NCBI RefSeq assembly: GCF_017874415.1
Contig: NZ_JAGGLM010000001.1
Coordinates: forward strand, 62,001 to 126,000
Source of the DNA: Clostridium algifaecis
GTDB taxonomy: Bacteria; Bacillota; Clostridia; Clostridiales; Clostridiaceae
Direction: 5' to 3'
DNA length: 64,000 nucleotides
Part shown: in pieces, positions 1 through 9,173 of the stretch
Layout: each line of letters opens with the position of its first letter
How positions within the stretch are numbered: the stretch's first letter is position 1
Notes under the pieces: model-generated
The model's input: the letters and a program-made list of their open reading frames with translations, nothing else
The model's database searches: none
Told to the model about the DNA's origin: nothing
Position numbers and translations under genes: made by a program

Positions 1-37
1 GTAATATTTCATTTAAATATTGGGGGCTGTATAAAAA

Positions 38-1729
38 ATGAATGGTTTACTTATGATTGGAATTGCTATCGTAGTTTTAGGAGGAGCATATCTTATTTAT
101 GGCAGATGGCTTGCTAACAAATGGGGTATTGATCCTAAAGCTAAAACACCTGCATATACTAAGGAGGATGGGGAAGATTATATTCCAACTCCAAAAGGAG
201 TAGTATTTTCTCACCAATTTTCATCTATTGCAGGTGCAGGTCCTGTAACAGGACCAATTATTGCTGCTATGTTTGGCTGGCTGCCGGTGCTTTTATGGAT
301 TCTCATAGGAGGCATTTTCTTTGGAGCGGTTCATGATTTTGGAGCTATGTATGCATCTGTTAAAAATGAAGGAAAGACCATGGGTTATCTTATAGAACAG
401 TATATAGGTAAAACAGGAAAAAAATTATTTTCCTTATTTGCCTGGGTGTTTTCATTACTGGTTATTGCTGCGTTTGCAGATATTGTTGCAACTACCTTCA
501 ATGGATTCAAGCCAAATGGTAGTTTGAATACTCCAAATGCTGCTGCAGCTTCTATATCAATGCTGTTTATTGTAGTAGCAATGATATTTGGTTTATATAT
601 TAAATATAGAAAGCCAAGTCAAAGGCTTGAGGCAGTTATAGGTTTAATTCTTTTGATTGCAATGTTAGCAGTTGGAATTGCATTTCCACTTTATTTTAGT
701 AAAAATGTGTGGTTGGGTGTAGTATTTGTTTATCTTTTTCTTGCATCTATAACACCTATGTGGCTTTTGATGCAGCCAAGAGATTATTTAAGTGCTTTTT
801 TACTTATTGCTATGATTGTAGGTGCTGTTTTAGGAGTAATAGTAGCAAATCCTTCTATGAATTTACCAGCATTTAATGGCTTTGAGGTGAAAGGAAAAAT
901 GCTATTTCCTACTTTATTTATTACTATTGCATGTGGTGCTGTATCTGGATTTCATAGTTTAGTTTCATCAGGAACTTCATCAAAGCAGGTAAAAAATGAA
1001 AAGGACATGCTAGGAATAAGTTTTGGTGCAATGCTTGTTGAATCATTATTGGCAGTAGTAGCTCTTGTTGTTGCTGGTTCTGTTGCTGTTGGTGGAAAGC
1101 TGCCAGCTGGAACTCCATTTTCAATTTTTGCCGGATCTGTAGCAGGATTCCTTCAATTATTGGGTATTCCACAGCATATAGCTGTTTGTGTTATGACAAT
1201 GTGTATATCTGCTCTTGCACTGACATCTTTAGACTCTGTTGCACGTATTGGACGTATGGCTTTTCAGGAATTATTTTTAGATAATAATACAGATACAAGT
1301 AATATTTCAGCTTTTTCTAAGTTGATGAGTAACAAGTATGTTGCTACAATTATTACTCTTGCTGTTGGATTAATGCTTTCTCTTGGAGGATACAACAATG
1401 TTTGGCCATTATTTGGTTCAGCTAATCAATTACTTTCAGCATTAGTACTTATTACATTAGCTGTATTTCTTAGAGCCACTGGTCGTAAAGGCTTTATGCT
1501 CTGGGTTCCTATGTGTGTAATGTTAGTAGTTACTTTTACTGCATTAGTACAAGCTACTATCAGTATTTTAAAGAAGATATTTGTAACAAGTAATTTTGTA
1601 TTTCTTACAGATGGACTGCAACTGATATTTGCAATTTTGTTAATGGCTCTTGGACTTATGGTTGCTATTTCATGTTTCAAGAAGTTGCTTGGTAAAGATG
1701 AGGATGAAAATTTAAAAATAGAAGCATAA
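38..1729 (+). CDS. cstA: CstA family carbon-starvation / peptide-pyruvate transporter
   Basis: This 563-residue, very hydrophobic protein has about 15 or more predicted membrane segments. It carries the CstA N-terminal signature, with the segment HQFSSIAGAGPVTGPI near residue 58. Family members import peptides or pyruvate across the cytoplasmic membrane when carbon is short. It is shorter than the roughly 700-residue enterobacterial CstA, as is usual for clostridial members. The ATG follows a GGGGGCTG ribosome site. The gene stands alone, ending in a terminator shared with the convergent pyrophosphatase gene. Family is clear; the substrate is inferred. Confidence 0.9.
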   Translation: MNGLLMIGIAIVVLGGAYLIYGRWLANKWGIDPKAKTPAYTKEDGEDYIPTPKGVVFSHQFSSIAGAGPVTGPIIAAMFGWLPVLLWILIGGIFFGAVHDFGAMYASVKNEGKTMGYLIEQYIGKTGKKLFSLFAWVFSLLVIAAFADIVATTFNGFKPNGSLNTPNAAAASISMLFIVVAMIFGLYIKYRKPSQRLEAVIGLILLIAMLAVGIAFPLYFSKNVWLGVVFVYLFLASITPMWLLMQPRDYLSAFLLIAMIVGAVLGVIVANPSMNLPAFNGFEVKGKMLFPTLFITIACGAVSGFHSLVSSGTSSKQVKNEKDMLGISFGAMLVESLLAVVALVVAGSVAVGGKLPAGTPFSIFAGSVAGFLQLLGIPQHIAVCVMTMCISALALTSLDSVARIGRMAFQELFLDNNTDTSNISAFSKLMSNKYVATIITLAVGLMLSLGGYNNVWPLFGSANQLLSALVLITLAVFLRATGRKGFMLWVPMCVMLVVTFTALVQATISILKKIFVTSNFVFLTDGLQLIFAILLMALGLMVAISCFKKLLGKDEDENLKIEA

Positions 1730-1736
1730 AAATATA

Positions 1737-1762
1737 AGAGGCATTTTTTAATGCCTCTTTAG
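1737..1762. terminator. Bidirectional intrinsic terminator
   Basis: The arms AGAGGCATT and AATGCCTCT form a perfect 9-bp stem with a T/A-rich loop. The stem is followed by TT(A)GTT on the plus strand. It lies between the stop of cstA and the stop of the convergent pyrophosphatase gene, so it can serve both. Confidence 0.75.
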
Positions 1763-1773
1763 TTATTTTAAGA

Positions 1774-3417
1774 TTATTTATTAATGTTAATTAAAGCACT
1801 AGTGAGTGGTGGAATAATCTGTTTTTTCCTTGATAGAACTCCAGGTACATAAGCGCTATTATCTGCTAATTTTACATCAAATGCTTGAGATATTACATCT
1901 TTGTATTTACCTATAGAAATTAATTCTGATCCACTTTTCAATATATTAGTAACCATGAATACCATTAATCCAAAGCCATCGCTTTTACACATTGATTCCA
2001 TAAGATTTACGATATCTTCTCTTACCGGGTTAAAGCTTTCAGGGTTCATAGTTGAAATTTGGGAAACTCCTACTTTTATTTCATTAATATTGAATACCTT
2101 AAAATCCTGCTTTAATATTTCTTCTGGAGTTTTTCCATCAAGAGAGGAGCCGGCCTTGAACATATCGTTTGCAAATTGTTCAGGATTTATATCAGCTATA
2201 GAAGCCAATCTGTTTAACATCATTTTATCAGTTTCAGTTGAAGTTGGTGATTTAAATAGAAGGGTATCTGAAATTATAGCGGCACATAAAAGTCCTGCAG
2301 TTTTTTTAGAAGGTGTTATGCCATTTTCAAAAAATCTTGAACCTATTATTGTAGCTGTACATCCTACAGGTTCATTTCTAAAATAAATTGGAGAATCAGT
2401 TTTTATATCTCCCACTCTATGATGGTCAAGTACTTCTAGTATTTCAGCATCTTCAAGCCCATTTACAGCTTGTGATTTTTCATTATGGTCTACAAGTATT
2501 ACTTTCTTTTTATTCTTAGATATTAAATGATATCTTGATATACTTCCTATGATTTTGTTTTCTTCATTTACTACAGGATAACTTCTATACCTGGTATCAA
2601 GCATAACTTCTCTTACATCATCTATGAAATCATAAGTTTTAAAAGATATTATATTATCTTTTTTCATTACATAACTTATAGGTATACTCTGTGGAATTAA
2701 TCTTGCTGCGGTGAAGGTGTCATATGGGGAAACTATTACAGTACAGTTTAATTTTTTTGCTTTATCTATTATTTCATCGGATACTTCATGATTTCCTGTA
2801 AGTATCATCAGAGATGCACCTGAATCTAATATTACATTTTGTGCGTCTGCCCTGTCACCACATAATACTATATCTCCTTCCTCAATGACTTCAGTTATGC
2901 TTTCAGGCTGCATTGCAGCAACTATTACCTTGCCTTTGAACTCCCTGTTTTCTTTAGAAGAGTAAACGCACTTAGCTGCAAGAGTGTCAAGTATGTTATC
3001 CAGTGTAGTGCCACTTTTTTGAATAACATTGCTGTCCCATATATCCATGTATGATGAAGTTATATTAGACTGGGATGCTATGCCTACAAGTTTATCATCA
3101 TCATCAACTACAGGGAGTGTTTTTACACTATTTTTTCTTATTATTGCCCAGGCAGTTTTCAGAGAAGTTTGTGGTGATATTGGATTTATGCTATCAAAAT
3201 CCAGATCCGATATCTGTGTTTTTACTGTTTCGATTAATTTTTGAGGCTTAACTCCAAAATAGTCGAGTGCAAATTGAGTTTCCTTGCTTAATTCTCCAAG
3301 CCTTACTGGAATTGCATCTACCCCAATTTTATTTTTAAATTCAGCGTATGATATAGAAGAGCATATTGAATCTGTATCCGGATTCTTATGTCCTATTATA
3401 TATACTTTGTTATTCAT
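1774..3417 (-). CDS. ppaC: Manganese-dependent inorganic pyrophosphatase with CBS-DRTGG-CBS insert
   Basis: This 547-residue cytosolic enzyme is a family II pyrophosphatase (PPi to 2 Pi). The N-terminal DHH domain shows GHKNPDTDS (H10, D14 and D16 are metal ligands), and LDHHR follows after the insert. The C-terminal DHHA2 domain ends with the substrate-binding SRKKQ motif. Between roughly residues 70 and 305 sits a regulatory insert: a CBS domain, a DRTGG domain and a second CBS domain. In characterised relatives such as the Clostridium perfringens CBS-PPase, this insert binds adenine nucleotides (AMP/ADP inhibit, diadenosine polyphosphates activate). An AGGAGG ribosome site precedes the ATG. 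The gene is monocistronic. Confidence 0.93.
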   Translation of the reverse strand: MNNKVYIIGHKNPDTDSICSSISYAEFKNKIGVDAIPVRLGELSKETQFALDYFGVKPQKLIETVKTQISDLDFDSINPISPQTSLKTAWAIIRKNSVKTLPVVDDDDKLVGIASQSNITSSYMDIWDSNVIQKSGTTLDNILDTLAAKCVYSSKENREFKGKVIVAAMQPESITEVIEEGDIVLCGDRADAQNVILDSGASLMILTGNHEVSDEIIDKAKKLNCTVIVSPYDTFTAARLIPQSIPISYVMKKDNIISFKTYDFIDDVREVMLDTRYRSYPVVNEENKIIGSISRYHLISKNKKKVILVDHNEKSQAVNGLEDAEILEVLDHHRVGDIKTDSPIYFRNEPVGCTATIIGSRFFENGITPSKKTAGLLCAAIISDTLLFKSPTSTETDKMMLNRLASIADINPEQFANDMFKAGSSLDGKTPEEILKQDFKVFNINEIKVGVSQISTMNPESFNPVREDIVNLMESMCKSDGFGLMVFMVTNILKSGSELISIGKYKDVISQAFDVKLADNSAYVPGVLSRKKQIIPPLTSALININK

Positions 3418-3638
3418 AAATTTTTCCTCCTTTTATTGAGTCAGCAGTGTACAAGTACTGAGAATTGCTTATGTACTGATAATAATTATATATTATTATA
3501 TCTAATAGTTCCAGTTTATAAAGGAAGTTTTCTATAAAATTATATAGTCATATGGCCTGGTATTGAGTATGCACTGAATAAAGTGGAATAATTCAGCATA
3601 TACATTATTGAATATAAACTAACGTGGAGGTATGTAAA

Positions 3639-6179
3639 TTGATTAATGAAAGGGAAATTGAAATGGGGTTAACTCAGGTTGAAGCAGAGAGAAGACTTAA
3701 AAAATACGGCCCTAATTTATTTGAAAAAAAGAAAAAAGTATCACCTGTTAAAATATTTCTGTCTCAATTTAATGACTTTATAACCTGGGTTTTGATTGCA
3801 GCTACGGTGATTTCAGGATTTATGGGAGAAAAAGCGGATGCTGTAACTATAATTATAATTATAATCATGAATTCCGTACTTGGATTTGCGCAGGAATTTA
3901 AAACTGAGAAATCTTTGGAAGCTTTAAAAAATATGGCATCACCTACTTCGAAGGTAATAAGAGATGGAAAAATAAAAGTTATAAATGCAGAAAATCTGGT
4001 AGTAGGGGATTTGGTGGTTATTGAAAGTGGAGATAAAATTCCAGCGGATTGTATGCTTGTTGAGGATAGTAATTTTATGGTAGATGAATCACTTTTGACT
4101 GGTGAATCTCAAGGAGTTAGCAAGAATTCACGTAAAGGTGACAACACAATTTACATGGGTACAATACTATTAACGGGTAATGGCAAGGCGAGAGTTATTG
4201 GCACCGGCATGAAAACTGAAATGGGTAAAATAGCAGGTATGCTGGAGAGCATAGACAAGGATACATCACCCCTTAAAGAAAAACTGAATAATTTAGGAAA
4301 AGTGCTTGTCATACTTTGTATAATAGTATGTGCAATAGTTACTGTTACCGGAATAATGAGGGGCGAGGATAAATATGAGATGTTTTTGCTTGGAGTAAGC
4401 TTAGCTGTAGCAGCAATTCCAGAAAGCCTTACAGCTATAGTTACAGTTGCCCTTGCACTCGGGGTATCCAGAATGCTTAAGAGGAATGCTCTTATTAGAA
4501 AATTGCCAGCTGTAGAAACACTTGGCTGTACCTCTATAATTTGTAGTGATAAGACAGGTACACTTACAGAAAATAAAATGACTGTAAAAGCAATGTACTT
4601 TAATGGAAGAATGTATAGCATGGAAAGAGGTAGAATACCTGAAAATACTATGCTAAAAAAAATTTTTACATATTGTAATGATTGTAAATTTGATATAGAT
4701 AAAAAAAGCATTTCAGACAGTCTTATCGGTGATCCTACAGAAACGGCACTTATAAAAGCATATTTTGATGACACGAAGAGTTTAAAGAACTTTCTTGATA
4801 AGGCAAATAGAATATATGATATTCCATTTGATTCTGATAGAAAGATGATGTCTGTAATAGTTAAAGAAGGAAATGATGAGATATGTTATGTAAAGGGTGC
4901 TCCAGAGAGGATAATAAAAAGATGCAGATATGTACTGGACAGGGGTCAGGTAACAATTTTAAGCTTAAATGAAAAAAATAAAATATTGAAAGCTATAGAA
5001 GATATGTCGTATAATGCCCTCAGGTGTATAGGGGGAGCTTATAAGAAAAGAAATCTTGTTAAAGGTAGATCCATAGAGGATGATTTGATTTTTGTTGGCA
5101 TTGCAGGTATTATAGATCCTCCAAGAAAGGAAGCCAAAGATGCAGTGCTAGAGTGTAAAATGGCTGGAATAAGACCTGTTATGATAACAGGTGATCATAA
5201 AAATACTGCTTTTGCAATAGGGCATGATCTTGACATATGTAAATCTCAATCTGAAGTTATAACGGGTGAAGAACTGGATAAATTAACAGACGAGCAACTT
5301 TTAAAGCAGGTAGAAAATAAAGTTATATTTGCAAGGGTTACACCAAGACATAAGTTGAGAATAGTTAGGGCTTTTAAATCAAAAAATAAAGTGGTAGCCA
5401 TGACAGGTGATGGAGTAAATGATGCACCTGCTGTAAAAGAAGCAGATATAGGTATATGTATGGGAATTTCAGGTACGGATGTTACAAAAGAAGCATCCTC
5501 GATGGTACTTTTAGATGACAATTTTGCAACTATAGTATCTGCAGTAGAAGAAGGAAGAGTAATATATGATAATATAAGAAAATTTATAAGGTATTTACTG
5601 TCATGTAATTTAGGAGAAGTTCTTACAATGTTTTTAGCCTCTGCATTTAATCTTGCCATACCTCTTCTCCCTATACAAATACTTATGGTAAACCTTGCAA
5701 CAGATGGTCTTCCTGCTATTGCACTTGGTGTAGATCCTCCAGAAGGGGATATAATGAAAGAAAAACCAAGAAAGAAGAATGAAAGCATATTTGCAAGAGG
5801 ACTTACAGAGAAGATACTTGTAAGAGGTGGACTTATTGGAACATGTACGGTATTTTCTTTTGTAGTAGGTCAGTATTATGGATTTGGACTTAGAACTGCT
5901 AGAACTATGGCTCTTGCTACCCTTATAATGTCACAGCTTGTACACGTTTTTGAATGCAGATCTGAAAATCATCCTATATTTCAAATAAATTTATTTGGCA
6001 ATAAATATCTTTTAGGAGCAATATCAGTTTCTATATGTATGGTTTTAGCTATATGCTATGTTCCTTTTTTACAGACTGTTTTTCATACCTCACCTTTAAA
6101 TTTAATACAGTGGTGCATAGTTATTTTCTTCTCGGGAATAATAGCACTTATAAACAGCCTTTATTTGTACTTTAAATAA
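3639..6179 (+). CDS. P-type (SERCA/SPCA-like) calcium-transporting ATPase
   Basis: This P2-type ATPase of about 846 residues exports Ca2+ using ATP. It has the TGES actuator loop, phosphorylation motif DKTGT (Asp near residue 304) and TGDGVND hinge. Calcium-site II residues are visible: the glutamate in IPES of M4 and the NLATDGLP stretch of M6. CNLGE in M5 supplies the Asn and Glu of the family. The M8 acid equivalent to SERCA Glu908 looks replaced (ATLIMSQ), which points to one Ca2+ per cycle as in SPCA and Listeria LMCA1; this is inference. I chose TTG 3639 because GTGGAGG at 3624-3630 is its ribosome site; a GTG at 3624 would overlap that site. Confidence 0.88.
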   Translation: MINEREIEMGLTQVEAERRLKKYGPNLFEKKKKVSPVKIFLSQFNDFITWVLIAATVISGFMGEKADAVTIIIIIIMNSVLGFAQEFKTEKSLEALKNMASPTSKVIRDGKIKVINAENLVVGDLVVIESGDKIPADCMLVEDSNFMVDESLLTGESQGVSKNSRKGDNTIYMGTILLTGNGKARVIGTGMKTEMGKIAGMLESIDKDTSPLKEKLNNLGKVLVILCIIVCAIVTVTGIMRGEDKYEMFLLGVSLAVAAIPESLTAIVTVALALGVSRMLKRNALIRKLPAVETLGCTSIICSDKTGTLTENKMTVKAMYFNGRMYSMERGRIPENTMLKKIFTYCNDCKFDIDKKSISDSLIGDPTETALIKAYFDDTKSLKNFLDKANRIYDIPFDSDRKMMSVIVKEGNDEICYVKGAPERIIKRCRYVLDRGQVTILSLNEKNKILKAIEDMSYNALRCIGGAYKKRNLVKGRSIEDDLIFVGIAGIIDPPRKEAKDAVLECKMAGIRPVMITGDHKNTAFAIGHDLDICKSQSEVITGEELDKLTDEQLLKQVENKVIFARVTPRHKLRIVRAFKSKNKVVAMTGDGVNDAPAVKEADIGICMGISGTDVTKEASSMVLLDDNFATIVSAVEEGRVIYDNIRKFIRYLLSCNLGEVLTMFLASAFNLAIPLLPIQILMVNLATDGLPAIALGVDPPEGDIMKEKPRKKNESIFARGLTEKILVRGGLIGTCTVFSFVVGQYYGFGLRTARTMALATLIMSQLVHVFECRSENHPIFQINLFGNKYLLGAISVSICMVLAICYVPFLQTVFHTSPLNLIQWCIVIFFSGIIALINSLYLYFK

Positions 6180-6189
6180 TTAAACTAAA

Positions 6190-6248
6190 AACAGCTGTCT
6201 TCAAAGATGACTTAGAAATCTAAAAATCATCTTGAAACAGCTGCTTTT
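6190..6248. terminator. Long bidirectional terminator hairpin
   Basis: CAGCTGTCTTCAAAGATGA pairs imperfectly with TCATCTTGAAACAGCTG across a loop of about 16 nt. TTTT follows on the plus strand, and a U-run is present in the opposite sense as well. It lies between the Ca2+ ATPase gene and the convergent 135-residue gene, and its right arm touches the latter's stop codon. Confidence 0.8.
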
Positions 6249-6654
6249 ATCTGAATCTTTGAGTTCTTCTCTGAACCTTCGGAACCTTTCCTTCTATAGG
6301 TATTAAATCTTTTTTAGTAGTCATATTTCTAATATTTATAAGTTCTACCAATTCTCTGTTTTCTTTTCCTCTTTTTCCTTTGAGACCTTGAACCAATACA
6401 AAATTTCCCTGACTCACAGGTATGAATTCAGGCTTTTTGAACCATCTTTTCTTTGAATAAGTACACTTTGATATATTTTTACTTCTCTCCGGTCTTACAA
6501 GAAGAGTTACTTTCAATGTATTGAATATCCATAATATGGTTTTGGCCTTGATTTTTACAGATATTACAGTTCCCTGCACTTGTGTCAATCTATCACCATA
6601 TTTTTTTAAATAGGATTTAGTATAATATTGCGAAATTTTTTCTTTGAGACTCAT
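6247..6654 (-). CDS. Conserved hypothetical basic protein (135 aa)
   Basis: I do not recognise a characterised family. The protein is strongly basic (many Lys/Arg), has no signal peptide, and has one short hydrophobic stretch around residues 38-55 (TILWIFNTLKVTLLVR). The rest resembles a beta-rich fold (QGNFVLVQGLKGKRGKENRELVELINI). The run VQGTVISVKIKAKT ... PVSQGNFVLVQGLKG could be an OB-like nucleic-acid-binding domain, but that is a guess from charge and spacing. It is monocistronic, preceded on the minus strand by a TATAAT-like box near 6740. Confidence 0.6.
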   Translation of the reverse strand: MSLKEKISQYYTKSYLKKYGDRLTQVQGTVISVKIKAKTILWIFNTLKVTLLVRPERSKNISKCTYSKKRWFKKPEFIPVSQGNFVLVQGLKGKRGKENRELVELINIRNMTTKKDLIPIEGKVPKVQRRTQRFR

Positions 6655-6770
6655 ATATATTTTAACTCCTTTTTAACTTATTTTTATGAACAACTAAATA
6701 AATTATTATGAACAATTATTATAAAACCTATCTTATTATAGCATAGTATATATTTTTTTAAAATACATAT

Positions 6771-7937
6771 TTATTTGTTTTCAAAGCTGCCGTATATAGA
6801 AGCTTTATAATTATCAACCATAATTTTACCCTTTGATATTACATAAACTATGTTGAAGTTTTTGTCTAAAAGGAGTATATCGGCATCAAAGCCTTCTTTT
6901 ATATGGCCTTTATTTTTTAATTTCAAAAGATTTGCTGGAGAGGATGTAAGTGGAATTAATGAAAGCTCAAGAGGCATACCTTTTTCAATTAAACTTTTTA
7001 TAGTTCTAATGTCTGTATTTGGAAAACCTACGGTTAGTTTTGTGATTTTGCCTTTATCATCAAATAGAGGCATACTACCGCCTGAATCAGAGCTCATAGT
7101 TATATTGTAGGGTGAGAAGCCTTCCTGCATCATATCTATATAAAGTTCCCAGGCGGACACGGCAGAATCACCTTCATTTTTAATTCCTGTGGTTATGTCT
7201 ACAAATCCACCCATTTTAACATATTCCATGGACTCTTTTATGAGAAGTGAATTTCTATTTACGTGTGTTGGAAGAAGATTTTCAAATGGAATTTCAGAAT
7301 GATCTATTACATCAAATAGAGTTTTTAATCCATCTTTACCATCGCCCACATGAAGATGGAGTATCCCGCATTTTCCTGATATTAATCCTCCAACTCTGGT
7401 CTCACTTGCTAAATGTATTAAATTCTGGTAGGAAGGATAGCTGCTCCTGTGATCGGATATGGCTATTTCGCCGGCTCCTATTATTTTATCTACCATTACT
7501 ATGTCGCTTCGGACTGTGTCTGTAAGTGTTCTTGTTGGAACTTCATAACATCCGGTCCAGCAATATGTGGTTATTCCTTCTATTTGAAGGGCATTTGCTT
7601 TTGCAATCAAACTTCCCATACTCCTTGTAATTCCATCTGTTCCAAGAAGCCCGACACATGTGGTAATGCCATTTGTTGTGAAATCTGTAAGTGACATCTC
7701 AGGTGTTCTTGAGGTAAAACCACCTTCTCCTCCTGCACCATTTATGTGCATATGCAAATCTATAATACCTGGAACGGCGGTTAAACCATCCCCATCAAGT
7801 ACCTTGATTTCAGGAAAGTTTTTATCAGGGAAATCTATTTTGGAGGATAGATAAATTATTTTATCGGAGGATATAAGAATATTTTTTTTACCTATAGATT
7901 CTGGAGCATATACATCAGCATTTTTTACAAGCAGCAT
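6771..7937 (-). CDS. iadA: Isoaspartyl dipeptidase (beta-aspartyl peptidase)
   Basis: This amidohydrolase of about 388 residues cleaves isoaspartyl dipeptides from damaged protein. It follows E. coli IadA closely: LHMHINGAGGEGG (metal His pair), TTCVGLLGTDG, AISDHRSS, GGLISGK, LPTHVNRN, SSDSGGS (catalytic Asp) and LTSSPANLLKL. From memory, the E. coli sequence has the carboxylated metal-bridging lysine just before AISDHR; here that site reads GAGEIAISDH, so a glutamate seems to sit there. I chose ATG 7937, preceded by GGGAAGTGAT; an in-frame TTG at 7955 lacks a ribosome site. The gene follows birA in the same direction but behind a hairpin. Confidence 0.9.
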   Translation of the reverse strand: MLLVKNADVYAPESIGKKNILISSDKIIYLSSKIDFPDKNFPEIKVLDGDGLTAVPGIIDLHMHINGAGGEGGFTSRTPEMSLTDFTTNGITTCVGLLGTDGITRSMGSLIAKANALQIEGITTYCWTGCYEVPTRTLTDTVRSDIVMVDKIIGAGEIAISDHRSSYPSYQNLIHLASETRVGGLISGKCGILHLHVGDGKDGLKTLFDVIDHSEIPFENLLPTHVNRNSLLIKESMEYVKMGGFVDITTGIKNEGDSAVSAWELYIDMMQEGFSPYNITMSSDSGGSMPLFDDKGKITKLTVGFPNTDIRTIKSLIEKGMPLELSLIPLTSSPANLLKLKNKGHIKEGFDADILLLDKNFNIVYVISKGKIMVDNYKASIYGSFENK

Positions 7938-8030
7938 AAAAGTATCACTTCCCAAACTTTAAATTTTATTAAGGCTGCTATTAGTATGCATTTTAATAAT
8001 GATTTTATACTTTTAACTCTAAATTGAAAT

Positions 8031-8062
8031 AAGAGGATTAAATGTATTCATTTAATCCTCTT
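8031..8062 (-). terminator. birA terminator hairpin containing its last codons
   Basis: A perfect 14-bp inverted repeat (AAGAGGATTAAATG and its complement) with a 4-nt loop covers the last eight codons and the TAA of birA. On the minus strand it is followed by an AT-rich tract (ATTTCAATTT). It probably reduces read-through into iadA. Confidence 0.7.
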
Positions 8063-9024
8063 ACAGATATTTCACTGGATATTAAATTTTTTATTGATCC
8101 ATCTTGATACTTAACTACAAGCTGGCCTTCTTCAGAAATGTCTATTGCTCTGGCATAAGTTTCAACGCCGTCAGATATTATTTTTATGTCCCTACCTATA
8201 ATGGCTGAGTTCTTTTTACATATATCTATGGATTTTTTTACAGTGGAATTTGTAGAAAATTCACTGTATAGCTCTTCAAATTCATTTAGAAAATTGGCAA
8301 TCAGAAGTTTTCTGTCAATTTTTGATCCTGTTTCAATTTTTAAAGATGTAGCTTTTTTAAATACATCTTCACTAAAATCTTCTTTATCCAAATTTGCATT
8401 TATACCTATACCCATGACTACATAGTGTACTCTATTTAATTCCGCACTCATTTCAGTGAGTATTCCACAGATTTTTTTATGATTTATAATTATATCATTT
8501 GGCCATTTTACTTGAGCATCTATTTTTAAAGACTTCAGGGCATTTATCATGGAAGCTGCACCTACCTGGGTTATTTTAGGAACCTTTATTGGATTTACTT
8601 CAGGACGCAGTATTATGGATACCCATATGCCTTTATATTTAGGAGAAATCCAGGCTCTGCCAAGACGGCCGTGACCTGTGTTCTGTTCTTCTGAAACTAT
8701 GACGGTACCACAGGGTTCACCATTATCTGCTAGTCTTTTTGCTTCAGTGTTTGTTGAATCTATTGTATCAAAGTGTAAAAAATTTTTACCTATGTATTTG
8801 GTATGAAGGTGATCTTTTATTTCTTCATAAGTTAAAATGTCTGGTGAAGAAATTAATTTATAGCCTTTTTTTGAAGACGAATCTATTATGTAACCATCTT
8901 TTTTAAGGATATTTATGTGTTTCCATATAGATGTACGGCTTACATTTAGTTTTTCACTTATTATTTGGCCTGATAAAAAATCATCATTATTTTTTTTTAG
9001 TAAATTTAATATAGCTTCTTTCAT
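8038..9024 (-). CDS. birA: BirA: biotin protein ligase and biotin-operon repressor
   Basis: This bifunctional protein of about 328 residues activates biotin with ATP and attaches it to carboxylase carrier proteins. With its N-terminal winged helix (residues ~1-60, containing VSRTSIWKHINILKKDGY) it can also repress biotin genes. The ligase core shows the ATP/biotin loop GHGRLGRAW, the KWPNDI motif (IDAQVKWPNDI), KKICGIL and GIGINAN. The C-terminal SH3-like domain is complete. ATG 9024 is chosen for its AAAGGATG ribosome site; upstream in-frame ATGs sit on that site. It diverges from the rnz gene. No biotin genes lie in the window. Confidence 0.93.
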   Translation of the reverse strand: MKEAILNLLKKNNDDFLSGQIISEKLNVSRTSIWKHINILKKDGYIIDSSSKKGYKLISSPDILTYEEIKDHLHTKYIGKNFLHFDTIDSTNTEAKRLADNGEPCGTVIVSEEQNTGHGRLGRAWISPKYKGIWVSIILRPEVNPIKVPKITQVGAASMINALKSLKIDAQVKWPNDIIINHKKICGILTEMSAELNRVHYVVMGIGINANLDKEDFSEDVFKKATSLKIETGSKIDRKLLIANFLNEFEELYSEFSTNSTVKKSIDICKKNSAIIGRDIKIISDGVETYARAIDISEEGQLVVKYQDGSIKNLISSEISVRGLNEYI

Positions 9025-9173
9025 AAAAATCATCCTTTTCATATATTAATGGTATTATACTACATATTAGAAGTACATAAAATAGATTGAAGTATTTTTT
9101 ATCATTAAATAAATATTACAGTATAGGTTAAATTATAAATTAAAAAATAAAATAATAGAAAGGTGTAATTAAT

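Noticed and set aside
1901-2386. 161-codon plus-strand frame within the pyrophosphatase gene
   Set aside because: Antisense to the DHH/DHHA2 coding region; no independent evidence.
3569-3605. Imperfect inverted repeat (CTGAAT ... ATTCAG) ahead of the Ca2+ ATPase gene
   Set aside because: Six solid base pairs in an AT-rich region, and no matching regulator; too weak.
4151-4774. 207-codon open frame on the minus strand within the Ca2+ ATPase gene
   Set aside because: It is an antisense shadow of a strongly conserved gene; it has no ribosome site, and its composition (Ser/Ile/Leu-rich) is typical of reverse-complement coding.
5246-5788. 180-codon minus-strand frame within the same gene
   Set aside because: Same reasons; opposite to the TGDGVND region of a real ATPase.
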